Assembly (NCBI GenBank): GCA_002728855.1
Contig: PBWA01000005.1
Location: forward strand, 4,788 to 49,257
Reading direction: 5' to 3'
From: Flavobacteriaceae bacterium
GTDB lineage: Bacteria > Bacteroidota > Bacteroidia > Flavobacteriales > Flavobacteriaceae
DNA: 44,470 nt
The notes beneath the pieces were generated by a model. The model worked only from the letters and a program-made list of their open reading frames with translations. It had not been told where the DNA came from and ran no database searches. Below, one piece after another: positions 35,557-43,634 of this stretch (within the stretch, counting starts at the first letter, position 1; every line of letters begins with the position of its first letter). The translations under genes were made by a program, and so were the position numbers.

Positions 35557-37473
35557 CTAAATAAAATAGCGCTTAAAAAATTCCATAGCCTGGTAGTCTG
35601 CTAGACCCATTTTTTTATAAATCTCTGCACTAGCTTTATTTCTCTCTTCTGCTCTAATCCAAAACTCTCTAGTATCATCTCCAACAAACATCGCTCCGTC
35701 TTTCTGTGACTGATGCATAAATATTGATTTTCTTTTTTTTAAAACTTGTTCGGGGCTCATGGGTACTGCCATATCAATCTCATGAACTTCCCATTCTTGC
35801 CATGCTCCTCTGTATAGCCACACCCAGCAATTTTTCATAAATACCTCATGTTTTAAATTATTTAAAGCATCGAATATTAAATTTAAACAAATACGATGTG
35901 TTCCATGAGGATCTGCTAAATCTCCAGCTGCATATATTTGATGAGGTTTTACTTTTTTAATAAGTGACATTAATATTTTTCTATCAACATCAGTTGGTGA
36001 TAATTTACGAGCCATGCCTGATTCATAAAAAGGTAGATTTAAAAAATGTACGTTTTTATCTGGAATTCCAATATATCTTGTTGCAGCGAGAGATTCTCTT
36101 TTTCTTATATATCCTTTTAACAACCTCAGCTGTTTTGAATCAATAGAAGTACTATTTTTATTACTAATTTCTTTTTTTAATTGATTAAACCCGTTTTTAT
36201 TATCCTCTTTCAAATCTGAGATCACTTCAATATACTTTAAAGCATCTTCATCTGAAACTGCTAAATTTCCAGAAGTTTGATATGCAACGTGTACTTCATG
36301 ACCTTGAGTAACAAGCCTATCAAATGTACCTCCCATTGAAATTACATCATCATCTGGATGTGGGCTAAAAATTAAACATTTTTTCTTTGCAGGTTTTGAT
36401 CTTTCTGGTCTTTTACTGTCATCAGAATTTGGCTTACCTCCAGGCCATCCCGTAATCTTATTTTGAAAATGATTGAACATTTTTATATTCAAATCGTAAT
36501 AATTTCCCTCAATTGCAAGAAGCTCAGACATTCCATTTCTATTGTAATCTTCCTCTGTAAGTTTTAAAATAGATTTATTGGTTTTATTACAAAGCCAGGT
36601 TATAGCTTTTGATTTTAAAGACTCATTCCAATCGCAACTTTTGATTAACCAAGGAGTATTAATCCTAGTTAAAAAAGAAGCTGCCTCATGGTCAATAATC
36701 ATTGTAGAATTATTATGATTTTGCAAATATGATGCTGGTATGATTGATGAAACTTGTCCTTCAATAGTTTTTTGAATAATTTTACTTTTGTTTATTCCCC
36801 ATGCAAGAAGTAGAATTCTTTTTGCATTTAAAATTGTTTTAATTCCCATTGTAATAGCTCTTTCAGGAACATTTTCAATTCCATTAAAAGCCCTTGCAGC
36901 ATCAGAACGAGTGATGTGATCCAAACTAACAAATCGTGTTTGAGAGTTTATATGAGAACCTGGTTCATTAAATCCTATATGACCAGTTCTTCCTATTCCT
37001 AAAAGCTGCAAATCAATTCCTCCTAAATCCATTATTTTCTTATCATATTTCATACAATAAGAACGCATAGTTTGATTATCAATATTAGATTTTGGAATAT
37101 TGATATTTTGATGTAAAATGTCAATTTTATTAAAAAGATTCTCATACATGTAAAAATGATAACTATTGAGATCATCTTCATTAATATCAGAATATTCATC
37201 AAGGTTAAAAGTAATAACGTTTTTAAAAGACAAACCCTCGTCTTTATGAAGTCTCACAAGTTCCTTATAAACACTTATAGGTGAAGAGCCAGTTGATAAT
37301 CCTAATATACATTTTTTACCATTAGAGTCCTTTTTTTTAATTAGGTCTGCAATTTCTAAAGCAACAGTTTTAGATGCCTGCAAGGGAGAATCGAAAACAA
37401 CATTGTGAAGCTTCTCAAATCGTTGCTCCTCAAAAGTTCCAGGAACACGATAAGAAATATCATTTTTTTTCAT
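35557..37473 (-). CDS. nagB: Glucosamine-6-phosphate deaminase fused to PIG-L/LmbE deacetylase-like domain
   Basis: 638-residue two-domain protein, the long Bacteroidetes form of NagB. Residues about 10-275 are the deaminase/isomerase domain that turns glucosamine-6-P into fructose-6-P and ammonia: LGLSTGSSP (57-65), FNLDEY with Asp92, GRTGHIGFNEPGS (161-173) with His165 and Glu170. The residue matching E. coli Asp141 (NDGH) is Thr163. Residues about 365-580 form a PIG-L zinc deacetylase-like domain with SPHPDDDVISMGGT (370-383) and the third ligand in DPHGTHR, the fold that removes N-acetyl groups from GlcNAc derivatives. The fusion suggests deacetylation followed by deamination of amino sugars, but both activities are inferred. 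Convergent with the PepSY gene, divergent from cutC. Confidence 0.88.
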   Translation of the reverse strand: MKKNDISYRVPGTFEEQRFEKLHNVVFDSPLQASKTVALEIADLIKKKDSNGKKCILGLSTGSSPISVYKELVRLHKDEGLSFKNVITFNLDEYSDINEDDLNSYHFYMYENLFNKIDILHQNINIPKSNIDNQTMRSYCMKYDKKIMDLGGIDLQLLGIGRTGHIGFNEPGSHINSQTRFVSLDHITRSDAARAFNGIENVPERAITMGIKTILNAKRILLLAWGINKSKIIQKTIEGQVSSIIPASYLQNHNNSTMIIDHEAASFLTRINTPWLIKSCDWNESLKSKAITWLCNKTNKSILKLTEEDYNRNGMSELLAIEGNYYDLNIKMFNHFQNKITGWPGGKPNSDDSKRPERSKPAKKKCLIFSPHPDDDVISMGGTFDRLVTQGHEVHVAYQTSGNLAVSDEDALKYIEVISDLKEDNKNGFNQLKKEISNKNSTSIDSKQLRLLKGYIRKRESLAATRYIGIPDKNVHFLNLPFYESGMARKLSPTDVDRKILMSLIKKVKPHQIYAAGDLADPHGTHRICLNLIFDALNNLKHEVFMKNCWVWLYRGAWQEWEVHEIDMAVPMSPEQVLKKRKSIFMHQSQKDGAMFVGDDTREFWIRAEERNKASAEIYKKMGLADYQAMEFFKRYFI

Positions 37474-37516
37474 AAAGACTGTGCATGAATAATTAAAATT
37501 CCCAAAGAACCGATTA

Positions 37517-37553
37517 CAAATATATAAAACATAACTAAAATGTTACTTATCAA
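37517..37553 (-). promoter_or_regulatory. Possible nagB promoter
   Basis: Minus-strand TATATTTG (37517-37524) fits the -7 consensus, 44-51 bp before the ATG. A TTG lies at 37551-37553 with a 26-bp spacer, slightly longer than the usual 17-23. Weak to moderate. Confidence 0.3.
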
Positions 37554-37592
37554 AATAATTCGCAATTATTTATTTATTATTAAATTTAATTG

Positions 37593-38288
37593 ATGATAAT
37601 TGAAATTTGTTGTAGCTCTATCAATTCAGTAAAGAATGCTATAAAATTCGGAGCAGACAGAATTGAGTTATGTCAAGATTTACCTAATAATGGTATAACA
37701 CCCTCTAAAACCTTATTAAATTCTGCAATTGAAATATCACCATTACCAATTAATGTTCTTATTCGACCAAGAATAGGTGATTTTTTCTATAATTCTGAAG
37801 AAATTAAATTAATTGAAAACGAAATTAAAAGTATTAAATCACTCCCAATAAACGGAGTAGTTATTGGTGCATTAAATAAAAAAAATGAGCTTCCAATAGA
37901 TATTTTAAAAAAATTAGTTAGATTAATTAAACCTCTAGAAATAACTTTTCATAAAGCCTTTGATGTCTTAAATAATCCTCTAGAATCAATACTTGAATTA
38001 AGTAAAATTGGTTTTGACAGAATTCTTACTTCGGGTCAAGCAGATACTGCTGAAAAGGGTCTGGATATGCTAATAAAGTTAAAAGAAAAAGCTGATGGTA
38101 AAATAACTATCATGCCTGGAGGAGGTATAAATCATAGTAATTTTAGTCTTTTTTTAAAAAATGGTTTTAATGAAATTCACCTTTCAGCAAAAAATAAATC
38201 CAAAGAAAATGAAATAGAGCAAACAGCCGACCCTAGAATAATAAAGAAGGTTGTTTCCCTATCTAAATCTTACAAAAGGAACGAATAA
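37593..38288 (+). CDS. cutC: CutC family protein
   Basis: 231-residue TIM-barrel protein of the CutC family. MIIEICCSSINSVKNAIKFGADRIELCQDLPNNGITPS is the diagnostic opening (here IEICCSS, GADRIELC, NNGITPS), followed by VLIRPRIGDFFYN, ITFHKAFDV, FDRILTSGQADTAEKG, ITIMPGGGINHSN and EIHLSAK. The start was set at ATG 37593; a TTG one codon upstream is also in frame. It was named for copper tolerance in E. coli, but the phenotype has been disputed and the enzyme's reaction is not known, so the copper role should be treated as tentative. Monocistronic; divergent from nagB and convergent with the SGNH gene (9 bp). Confidence 0.9.
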   Translation: MIIEICCSSINSVKNAIKFGADRIELCQDLPNNGITPSKTLLNSAIEISPLPINVLIRPRIGDFFYNSEEIKLIENEIKSIKSLPINGVVIGALNKKNELPIDILKKLVRLIKPLEITFHKAFDVLNNPLESILELSKIGFDRILTSGQADTAEKGLDMLIKLKEKADGKITIMPGGGINHSNFSLFLKNGFNEIHLSAKNKSKENEIEQTADPRIIKKVVSLSKSYKRNE

Positions 38289-38297
38289 AACTCTAAT

Positions 38298-39029
38298 CTA
38301 TTTTAAAACCTTTTTTAAAGATTTTTGAATTATACGCTTCATAACATCATAGCCATTTTTATTTGGATGAACTAAGTCGTCAGAAGAAGTGTATTCAGGC
38401 ACCTTAAGACCTCCTTTTTCATCAACCATTGAAGAATAATAGTCCACATAAATAATATTATTTTCTCTACAATAACTTTTTAATAATCTGTTGAGTTCCA
38501 ATACTTTTTTGGAAGGACTCATTCCTGGTGACCATGGGAAATCTATAGCAGGTAAAACTGAACATATCAAAACATTTATACCATTGACTTTTGAAATCTC
38601 AGCCATTGACTGAATATTTTCTGCTATGTTTTTAATTTCCATAGGACCTGTGTTTCCAGCAATATCATTGATTCCCGCAAGTATTACAACTGCTTGAGGC
38701 TTTAAATTAATTACATCTGGTTTGATCCTTACAAGCATTTGAGGTGTTGTTTGACCACTAATCCCTCTATTTATATAAGAATTTGATAAGAAGAAATTTG
38801 AATCAAAAGATGACCAACTTTCAGTTATTGAATTACCCATAAAAACAACTTTTATCTTACTACTAGAATTCTTCAACTTCATGTTATCAGAACTGTATTT
38901 TGATAAATTCGCCCAATCACTGAGAGTTCCTCCTCCTTGAATAAAAACTTCCTGCCCATTGAAGTAATTAACAAAAAAGAGAGCTCCGAAAACAATTATA
39001 CTTTTATATAAACAGTTAATATTAATCAT
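38298..39029 (-). CDS. Exported SGNH/GDSL-family hydrolase
   Basis: 243-residue esterase-like hydrolase with a signal peptide (about 1-25, ending NYFNGQ). SGNH blocks: I VVFMGNSIT with nucleophile Ser67, II NRGISGQTT with Gly92, III LAGIND with Asn121, and V DLVHP with Asp218 and His221, a complete catalytic set. Such enzymes deacetylate or de-esterify carbohydrates and lipids; the short length and export signal are typical of acetyl-esterases of Bacteroidetes. It is the last gene of the minus-strand cluster alkB, DUF4212, symporter, 12 bp after the symporter stop, so it is probably cotranscribed with the carrier. The substrate is unknown. Confidence 0.86.
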   Translation of the reverse strand: MININCLYKSIIVFGALFFVNYFNGQEVFIQGGGTLSDWANLSKYSSDNMKLKNSSSKIKVVFMGNSITESWSSFDSNFFLSNSYINRGISGQTTPQMLVRIKPDVINLKPQAVVILAGINDIAGNTGPMEIKNIAENIQSMAEISKVNGINVLICSVLPAIDFPWSPGMSPSKKVLELNRLLKSYCRENNIIYVDYYSSMVDEKGGLKVPEYTSSDDLVHPNKNGYDVMKRIIQKSLKKVLK

Positions 39030-39041
39030 TCTTTCTAAAGA

Positions 39042-40712
39042 TTAATCCTGACTTGGAATTCTAATTTCTTCAACTAATTTACTAATATTAGCTGGAGGAG
39101 CTTTTGTGAATTTTGAAACAATAAATGATATTAAAAAATTTATCATCATGGCAACTGTTCCAAATCCCTCAGGAGAGATTCCAAACCACCAATCAGATTC
39201 ACTTCCTCCACCAAACCAACCAAACTTAAATTTAGTCATATAAAAAAGCATAAGCAAAATGCCCACAATCATACCTGAAATAACCCCTTCCTTATTCATT
39301 CGCTTATAAAAAATTCCAAGAACAATTGCTGGGAAAAATGACGCTGCAGCTAGTCCAAAAGCTAATGCAACTGTAGCTGCAACAAAACCTGGCGGGTTAA
39401 TGCCAAAATATCCAGCCATTAGAACAGCTCCGAAAGCAGATATTCTTGCTGCTATCAACTCGTTTTTTTCGCTTACAGAAGGATTTATAATTCTTTTAAT
39501 TAAATCATGAGAAACGGATGAGGAAATAACAAGAAGTAAACCTGCTGCAGTAGATAAGGCAGCTGCTAATGCACCAGCAGCCATTATTCCAATAACCCAA
39601 TTTGGAAGTTGCGCAATCTCAGGGTTTGCAAGTGTCATTATATCAGCATCAACAGTTAACTCATTTAATTGGGAATCTGAAACATAATTAACAATTCCAT
39701 CTTTATTCTTGTCATCAAATTTTATCAACCCAGTACTTTCCCATTTTTCATACCACTCAGGAAGATTAGAATGGACTTTATTATTTACCGTTTGTATGAA
39801 ATTTGTCCTAGAGAAAACTGCAACAGCAGGAGCTGTTGTATATAATACCGCGATAAATAAAAGAGCCCAACCAGCAGACTTTCTTGCATCACTAACTTTT
39901 TTAACAGTGAAAAATCTAACTATAACATGAGGTAATCCTGCTGTCCCTACCATAAGTGCAGACATCATAAATAGTAGATCTAAAGTTGATTTTTCTCCTG
40001 AGGTATATTCTGTAAATCCAAGCTCTCTATGTAATCCATCAAGCTTATCTAAAAGATAAACTCCATCTTGTCCTTGTAAACCAAATCCAATTTGTGGAAT
40101 TAAGTTTCCTGTCATAATAAATGAAATGAAAATAGCAGGTAACATGTATGCAAAAATTAAAACACAATATTGAGCCACTTGAGTGTATGTAATTCCTTTC
40201 ATACCTCCAAGAACTGCATAGAAAAGAACAATTGCCATACCAATATAAACTCCTGTATTTATATCTACTTCAAGATATCTGGAAAAAACTACTCCAACTC
40301 CTCTCATTTGTCCTGCGATATAAGTAAAAGAAACTATTAAAGCACAAAAAACTGCAACTGCTCTAGCAATATTTGAATAATATCTATCTCCAATAAAATC
40401 TGGTACAGTAAATTTTCCAAATTTTCTCAAATAGGGTGCTAAAAGAAGAGCTAAAAGAACATATCCTCCAGTCCATCCCATCAAGTAAACTGAGCCATCA
40501 TATCCCATAAATGAAATTAGACCTGCCATTGAAATGAATGATGCGGCTGACATCCAATCTGCAGCAGTAGCCATTCCATTTGCAATAGGAGAAACACCAG
40601 TGCCAGCGACATAAAACTCGCTAGTTGAGGAAGCTCTTGACCATATGGCTATACCAATATAAATAGAGAAACTAATCCCAACAGCAGTCCATATCCAAAA
40701 TTGTAGGTCCAT
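39042..40712 (-). CDS. SSS-family symporter, ActP-like large subunit
   Basis: Sodium-coupled carrier of the SSS family, 556 residues, about 13 membrane segments. It belongs to the two-component group with a DUF4212 small subunit encoded just upstream: the DUF4212 stop TGA overlaps this ATG by one base (TGATG), so the pair is translationally coupled. Motifs: STSEFYVAGTGVSPIANGMATAADWMSAASFISMAG (about 29-64), FTYIAGQMRGVGVVFSRYL, GGMKGITYTQVAQYCVL and GTAGLPHVIVRFFTV, similar to acetate permease ActP. An extracytoplasmic loop near 333-346 carries an EF-hand-like DKNKDGIVNYVS segment. Monocarboxylates such as acetate or propionate are likely substrates, as for relatives. It is 12 bp ahead of the SGNH gene. 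Confidence 0.88.
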   Translation of the reverse strand: MDLQFWIWTAVGISFSIYIGIAIWSRASSTSEFYVAGTGVSPIANGMATAADWMSAASFISMAGLISFMGYDGSVYLMGWTGGYVLLALLLAPYLRKFGKFTVPDFIGDRYYSNIARAVAVFCALIVSFTYIAGQMRGVGVVFSRYLEVDINTGVYIGMAIVLFYAVLGGMKGITYTQVAQYCVLIFAYMLPAIFISFIMTGNLIPQIGFGLQGQDGVYLLDKLDGLHRELGFTEYTSGEKSTLDLLFMMSALMVGTAGLPHVIVRFFTVKKVSDARKSAGWALLFIAVLYTTAPAVAVFSRTNFIQTVNNKVHSNLPEWYEKWESTGLIKFDDKNKDGIVNYVSDSQLNELTVDADIMTLANPEIAQLPNWVIGIMAAGALAAALSTAAGLLLVISSSVSHDLIKRIINPSVSEKNELIAARISAFGAVLMAGYFGINPPGFVAATVALAFGLAAASFFPAIVLGIFYKRMNKEGVISGMIVGILLMLFYMTKFKFGWFGGGSESDWWFGISPEGFGTVAMMINFLISFIVSKFTKAPPANISKLVEEIRIPSQD

Positions 40713-40960
40713 CAATTCTTTTGTTTAAACTTTTTGTCTAGTCTATTCATGAGAAAAACATAAACAAAAATTAAAATAACAAAGACATAAATCGCTCCCT
40801 GCTGAGCAAACCAAAAGCCAAGTTTAAATCCTTTTACTTTAATTTGATTTAAATTATCTACAAATAGAATTCCAAATCCAAATGACACTAGGAACCATAT
40901 GCTCAGGAGTATTAGAAGGTATTTTAAATTTATTTTCCAGTATTTATCCTTAGAGATCAT
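40712..40960 (-). CDS. DUF4212 symporter small subunit
   Basis: 82-residue membrane protein with two hydrophobic segments (about 11-33 and 44-70) separated by a short loop containing GFKLGFWFAQQGAIYVF, the conserved core of DUF4212, the sodium/substrate symporter small subunit. The N-terminus KDKYWKINLKYLLILLSIWFLVSFGFGI and C-terminal MNRLDKKFKQKN fit the family. It always accompanies an SSS carrier; here the carrier follows with a 1-base stop/start overlap. Its upstream neighbour alkB ends 31 bp away on the same strand. Confidence 0.92.
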   Translation of the reverse strand: MISKDKYWKINLKYLLILLSIWFLVSFGFGILFVDNLNQIKVKGFKLGFWFAQQGAIYVFVILIFVYVFLMNRLDKKFKQKN

Positions 40961-40991
40961 TATTTATATTTTTTAACTAAACTAATTTTAA

Positions 40992-42020
40992 CTATACTAA
41001 CCTTGGATTCATTAATTTATACCATAGGGGAGGAATCATTGATATAAGCATAGAAGTAGGATATCCAAAAGGTAACTGAGGGCTTTCATTTTTGTTTTCA
41101 AGAATTTGATATTTTTTTGATGTTCTGTAATGATGATCACTATGTCTTGTTAACTCATAAAGCACAATTCTGCCTACAAAATGATTAGAATTCCATGAAT
41201 GTATAGTCTGAACCTTTTCGTATCTGCCATTTACTTTTTTTCGAAGTAAGCCATAATGCTCAATATAATTTATCGTCTCTAATAATAAAAAAGAAATAAT
41301 AGCAACTAAAATGGCAAATAATAAAGTATAAGTTCCAAAAAAAACATAAATCAATATAAGATAGATAGATTGAAAAAAAACATAAAAAAGCATATCATTT
41401 TTTAATGAAAGAAAAGGACTCCCATTTTGCTTTAAAAGCTTCAGTTGAATTCTCCATGCATTAAAATACTGTCCAACAACAGAAGTTATCCAGAAAGAGT
41501 AAAGACTTTGATTTTTTTTAGCAGTCGCTGGATCCTCATTAGTTGCGACATTTTTATGATGGCCAAAATTATGCTCTATATAAAAATGCATATACAATGA
41601 GGGCATCAGTAAAAGCTTTGAAAGAGTCTTTTCAAAAGTAGTTTTTCTATGTCCAAGCTCATGAGCAACGTTTATTCCATTTGAACTCAGAACTATACCT
41701 AGCGAAACTGTTAAACCGATAATTTCATACATCTCTAATGATTGAGAAGAAATTTCACTGAAACCCCAAAATAAAACTCCAAAGGTTAATGGTAAATTAA
41801 AATATAGAATTAGATCAAAAAATTTATTTTTTAATCTCATCTGCTTTTCAGTTTCATTATACTCATGATCATCTTGTTGATTATCTATAATCAACTCAAG
41901 TATTGGAACCATTAAAAAGGCATAAAATAAAGTTGAGTAAGATAATATTCCCTGGAAGTATAATGCTATAATAGCCGAAAGAGGACCAGTATATGCAAGT
42001 AAATACTTTATATCACGCAC
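40992..42020 (-). CDS. alkB: Alkane 1-monooxygenase-family membrane di-iron enzyme (AlkB-like)
   Basis: 342-residue integral membrane oxygenase of the AlkB/XylM group. All four histidine motifs are visible: HELGH (120-124), EHNFGHH (149-155, followed by KNVATNEDP), NYIEHYG (251-257) and RHSDHH (292-297, followed by YRTSKKYQIL), with HSWNSNH at 274-280. About six membrane segments surround them. The family inserts one oxygen atom into terminal methyl groups of alkanes or fatty acyl chains, with electrons from rubredoxin; no rubredoxin gene is visible in the window. The start is a GTG at 42020: an in-frame stop lies three codons upstream and the next Met is residue 37. The gene precedes DUF4212, symporter and SGNH genes on the same strand. 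Substrate unproven. Confidence 0.88.
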   Translation of the reverse strand: MRDIKYLLAYTGPLSAIIALYFQGILSYSTLFYAFLMVPILELIIDNQQDDHEYNETEKQMRLKNKFFDLILYFNLPLTFGVLFWGFSEISSQSLEMYEIIGLTVSLGIVLSSNGINVAHELGHRKTTFEKTLSKLLLMPSLYMHFYIEHNFGHHKNVATNEDPATAKKNQSLYSFWITSVVGQYFNAWRIQLKLLKQNGSPFLSLKNDMLFYVFFQSIYLILIYVFFGTYTLLFAILVAIISFLLLETINYIEHYGLLRKKVNGRYEKVQTIHSWNSNHFVGRIVLYELTRHSDHHYRTSKKYQILENKNESPQLPFGYPTSMLISMIPPLWYKLMNPRLV

Positions 42021-42154
42021 GATAAGTTATTTTCTCAGCGGTAAATTTATCAAAATTTATATAAAGTCAAAAATACAGCTTCACTGTTTTAGTTTATATA
42101 GCTTAAAAACCTAACTTAAAAATAGCTTATATTTAAAGAAATTAAATTATAAAA

Positions 42155-43633
42155 ATGAAAAAATATGTTCTATCAATTGATGCAGGAACAACAAGTTCAA
42201 GAGCTATTTTGTTTGATAAATATGGTAATCAATGTGCCATAGCCCAACACGAATTCACACAGTTTTTTCCAAAAGAGGGATGGGTGGAACATGATCCGAT
42301 TGAAATATGGGAAACTCAATTAAAGGCAATAAGGAATGTTATAAAATTAGGAAATATAAAAATTGAAGAAATTGATTCAATTGGGATAACAAATCAAAGA
42401 GAGACTACTGTTATATGGGATAAAAAATCTGGAAAACCAATTTTCAATGCTATTGTTTGGCAAGATAGAAGAACAGCAAATATTTGTGAAGATCTTAAAA
42501 AAAATGGTAAGGATAAAATTTTTCAAAATAAGACTGGATTAATTCTTGACGCATATTTTTCAGGAACTAAAATTAAATGGATCTTGGATCAAGATTCAAA
42601 CCATAGAAAAAAAGCCAATAATGGTGATATTATTTTTGGAACTATTGATACATGGATTATATGGAATTTGACCTCTGGAACGGCTCATGTTACAGATACA
42701 TCAAATGCAAGTCGAACATTGCTCTACAATATTCACAAAAAAAAATGGGACGAGGAGTTACTTGATATACTAGATATTCCTAAAGCGATACTCCCTAATG
42801 TTTGTAATTCCTCAGAAATAGTTGGAATAACAAATAAATCTTATTTGGGACATGAAATTCCAATCGGTGGAATTGCTGGAGATCAACAAGCAGCTTTATT
42901 TGGCCAGATGTGCGTCAATCCAGGTGATGTAAAAAATACTTATGGTACAGGATGCTTTTGCATTATGAATACAGGCAAAAATCCAGTAGTTTCAAAAAAT
43001 AAAATGCTTACTACTATTGCATGGACAATTAAAAACGAGACTACTTATGCAATTGAAGGAAGTGTGTTTATTGCAGGGGCATTAGTTCAGTGGCTTAGAG
43101 ATCAATTAAATCTAGTAAAATCTGCTACTGAAATTGAGCAATTAGCTAAAACTGTTAAAAATAATGGTGGTATAACATTCATTCCTGCTCTTTCTGGCTT
43201 AGGGGCACCCTTTTGGGACCCTCATGCAACTGGAGCAATAATGGGTATAACAAGAGGTACTGAAAAAGGACATATAGCACGAGCAGCACTTGAATCCATT
43301 GCTTTAAGGTCCAGAGATATTATTTTAGAAATGGAAAAAGATGCAAATACTAAATTTCATTCTTTAAAAGTAGATGGAGGGGCTAGCAAAAACAATTTAT
43401 TAATGCAAATTCAGGCTGATTTACTAATGACAAAAGTTGTAAGGCCAAAAATTACTGAGACAACTGCTCTTGGAGCGGCATTTTTTTCAGGTTTATCAAC
43501 CGAATTTTGGCCATCAATTGATTCAATCAATGATATTTGGGAAGAGGATCAAACTTTTAATCCAAAATCATCAAATTTAAATTATGAAATAATTGATATG
43601 TGGAAAAAAAGAGTTCTTAAAGTCATCTCATAA
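42155..43633 (+). CDS. glpK: Glycerol kinase
   Basis: Phosphorylates glycerol to sn-glycerol 3-phosphate with ATP. 492 residues, normal length for FGGY kinases of this type. Motifs: SIDAGTTSSRAILFD (7-21), the glycerol-contacting TNQRETT (79-85), WQDRRT, the large insert-free linker, GIAGDQQAALFGQMC, YGTGCF and VDGGASKNNLLMQIQADLL with the adenine/phosphate loop. All substrate-contact residues appear intact. It is followed, with one base between the stop and next ATG, by glpD, and divergent from alkB by 134 bp. No glpF was seen in the window, so entry of glycerol is not explained here. Confidence 0.96.
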   Translation: MKKYVLSIDAGTTSSRAILFDKYGNQCAIAQHEFTQFFPKEGWVEHDPIEIWETQLKAIRNVIKLGNIKIEEIDSIGITNQRETTVIWDKKSGKPIFNAIVWQDRRTANICEDLKKNGKDKIFQNKTGLILDAYFSGTKIKWILDQDSNHRKKANNGDIIFGTIDTWIIWNLTSGTAHVTDTSNASRTLLYNIHKKKWDEELLDILDIPKAILPNVCNSSEIVGITNKSYLGHEIPIGGIAGDQQAALFGQMCVNPGDVKNTYGTGCFCIMNTGKNPVVSKNKMLTTIAWTIKNETTYAIEGSVFIAGALVQWLRDQLNLVKSATEIEQLAKTVKNNGGITFIPALSGLGAPFWDPHATGAIMGITRGTEKGHIARAALESIALRSRDIILEMEKDANTKFHSLKVDGGASKNNLLMQIQADLLMTKVVRPKITETTALGAAFFSGLSTEFWPSIDSINDIWEEDQTFNPKSSNLNYEIIDMWKKRVLKVIS

Positions 43634-43634
43634 A

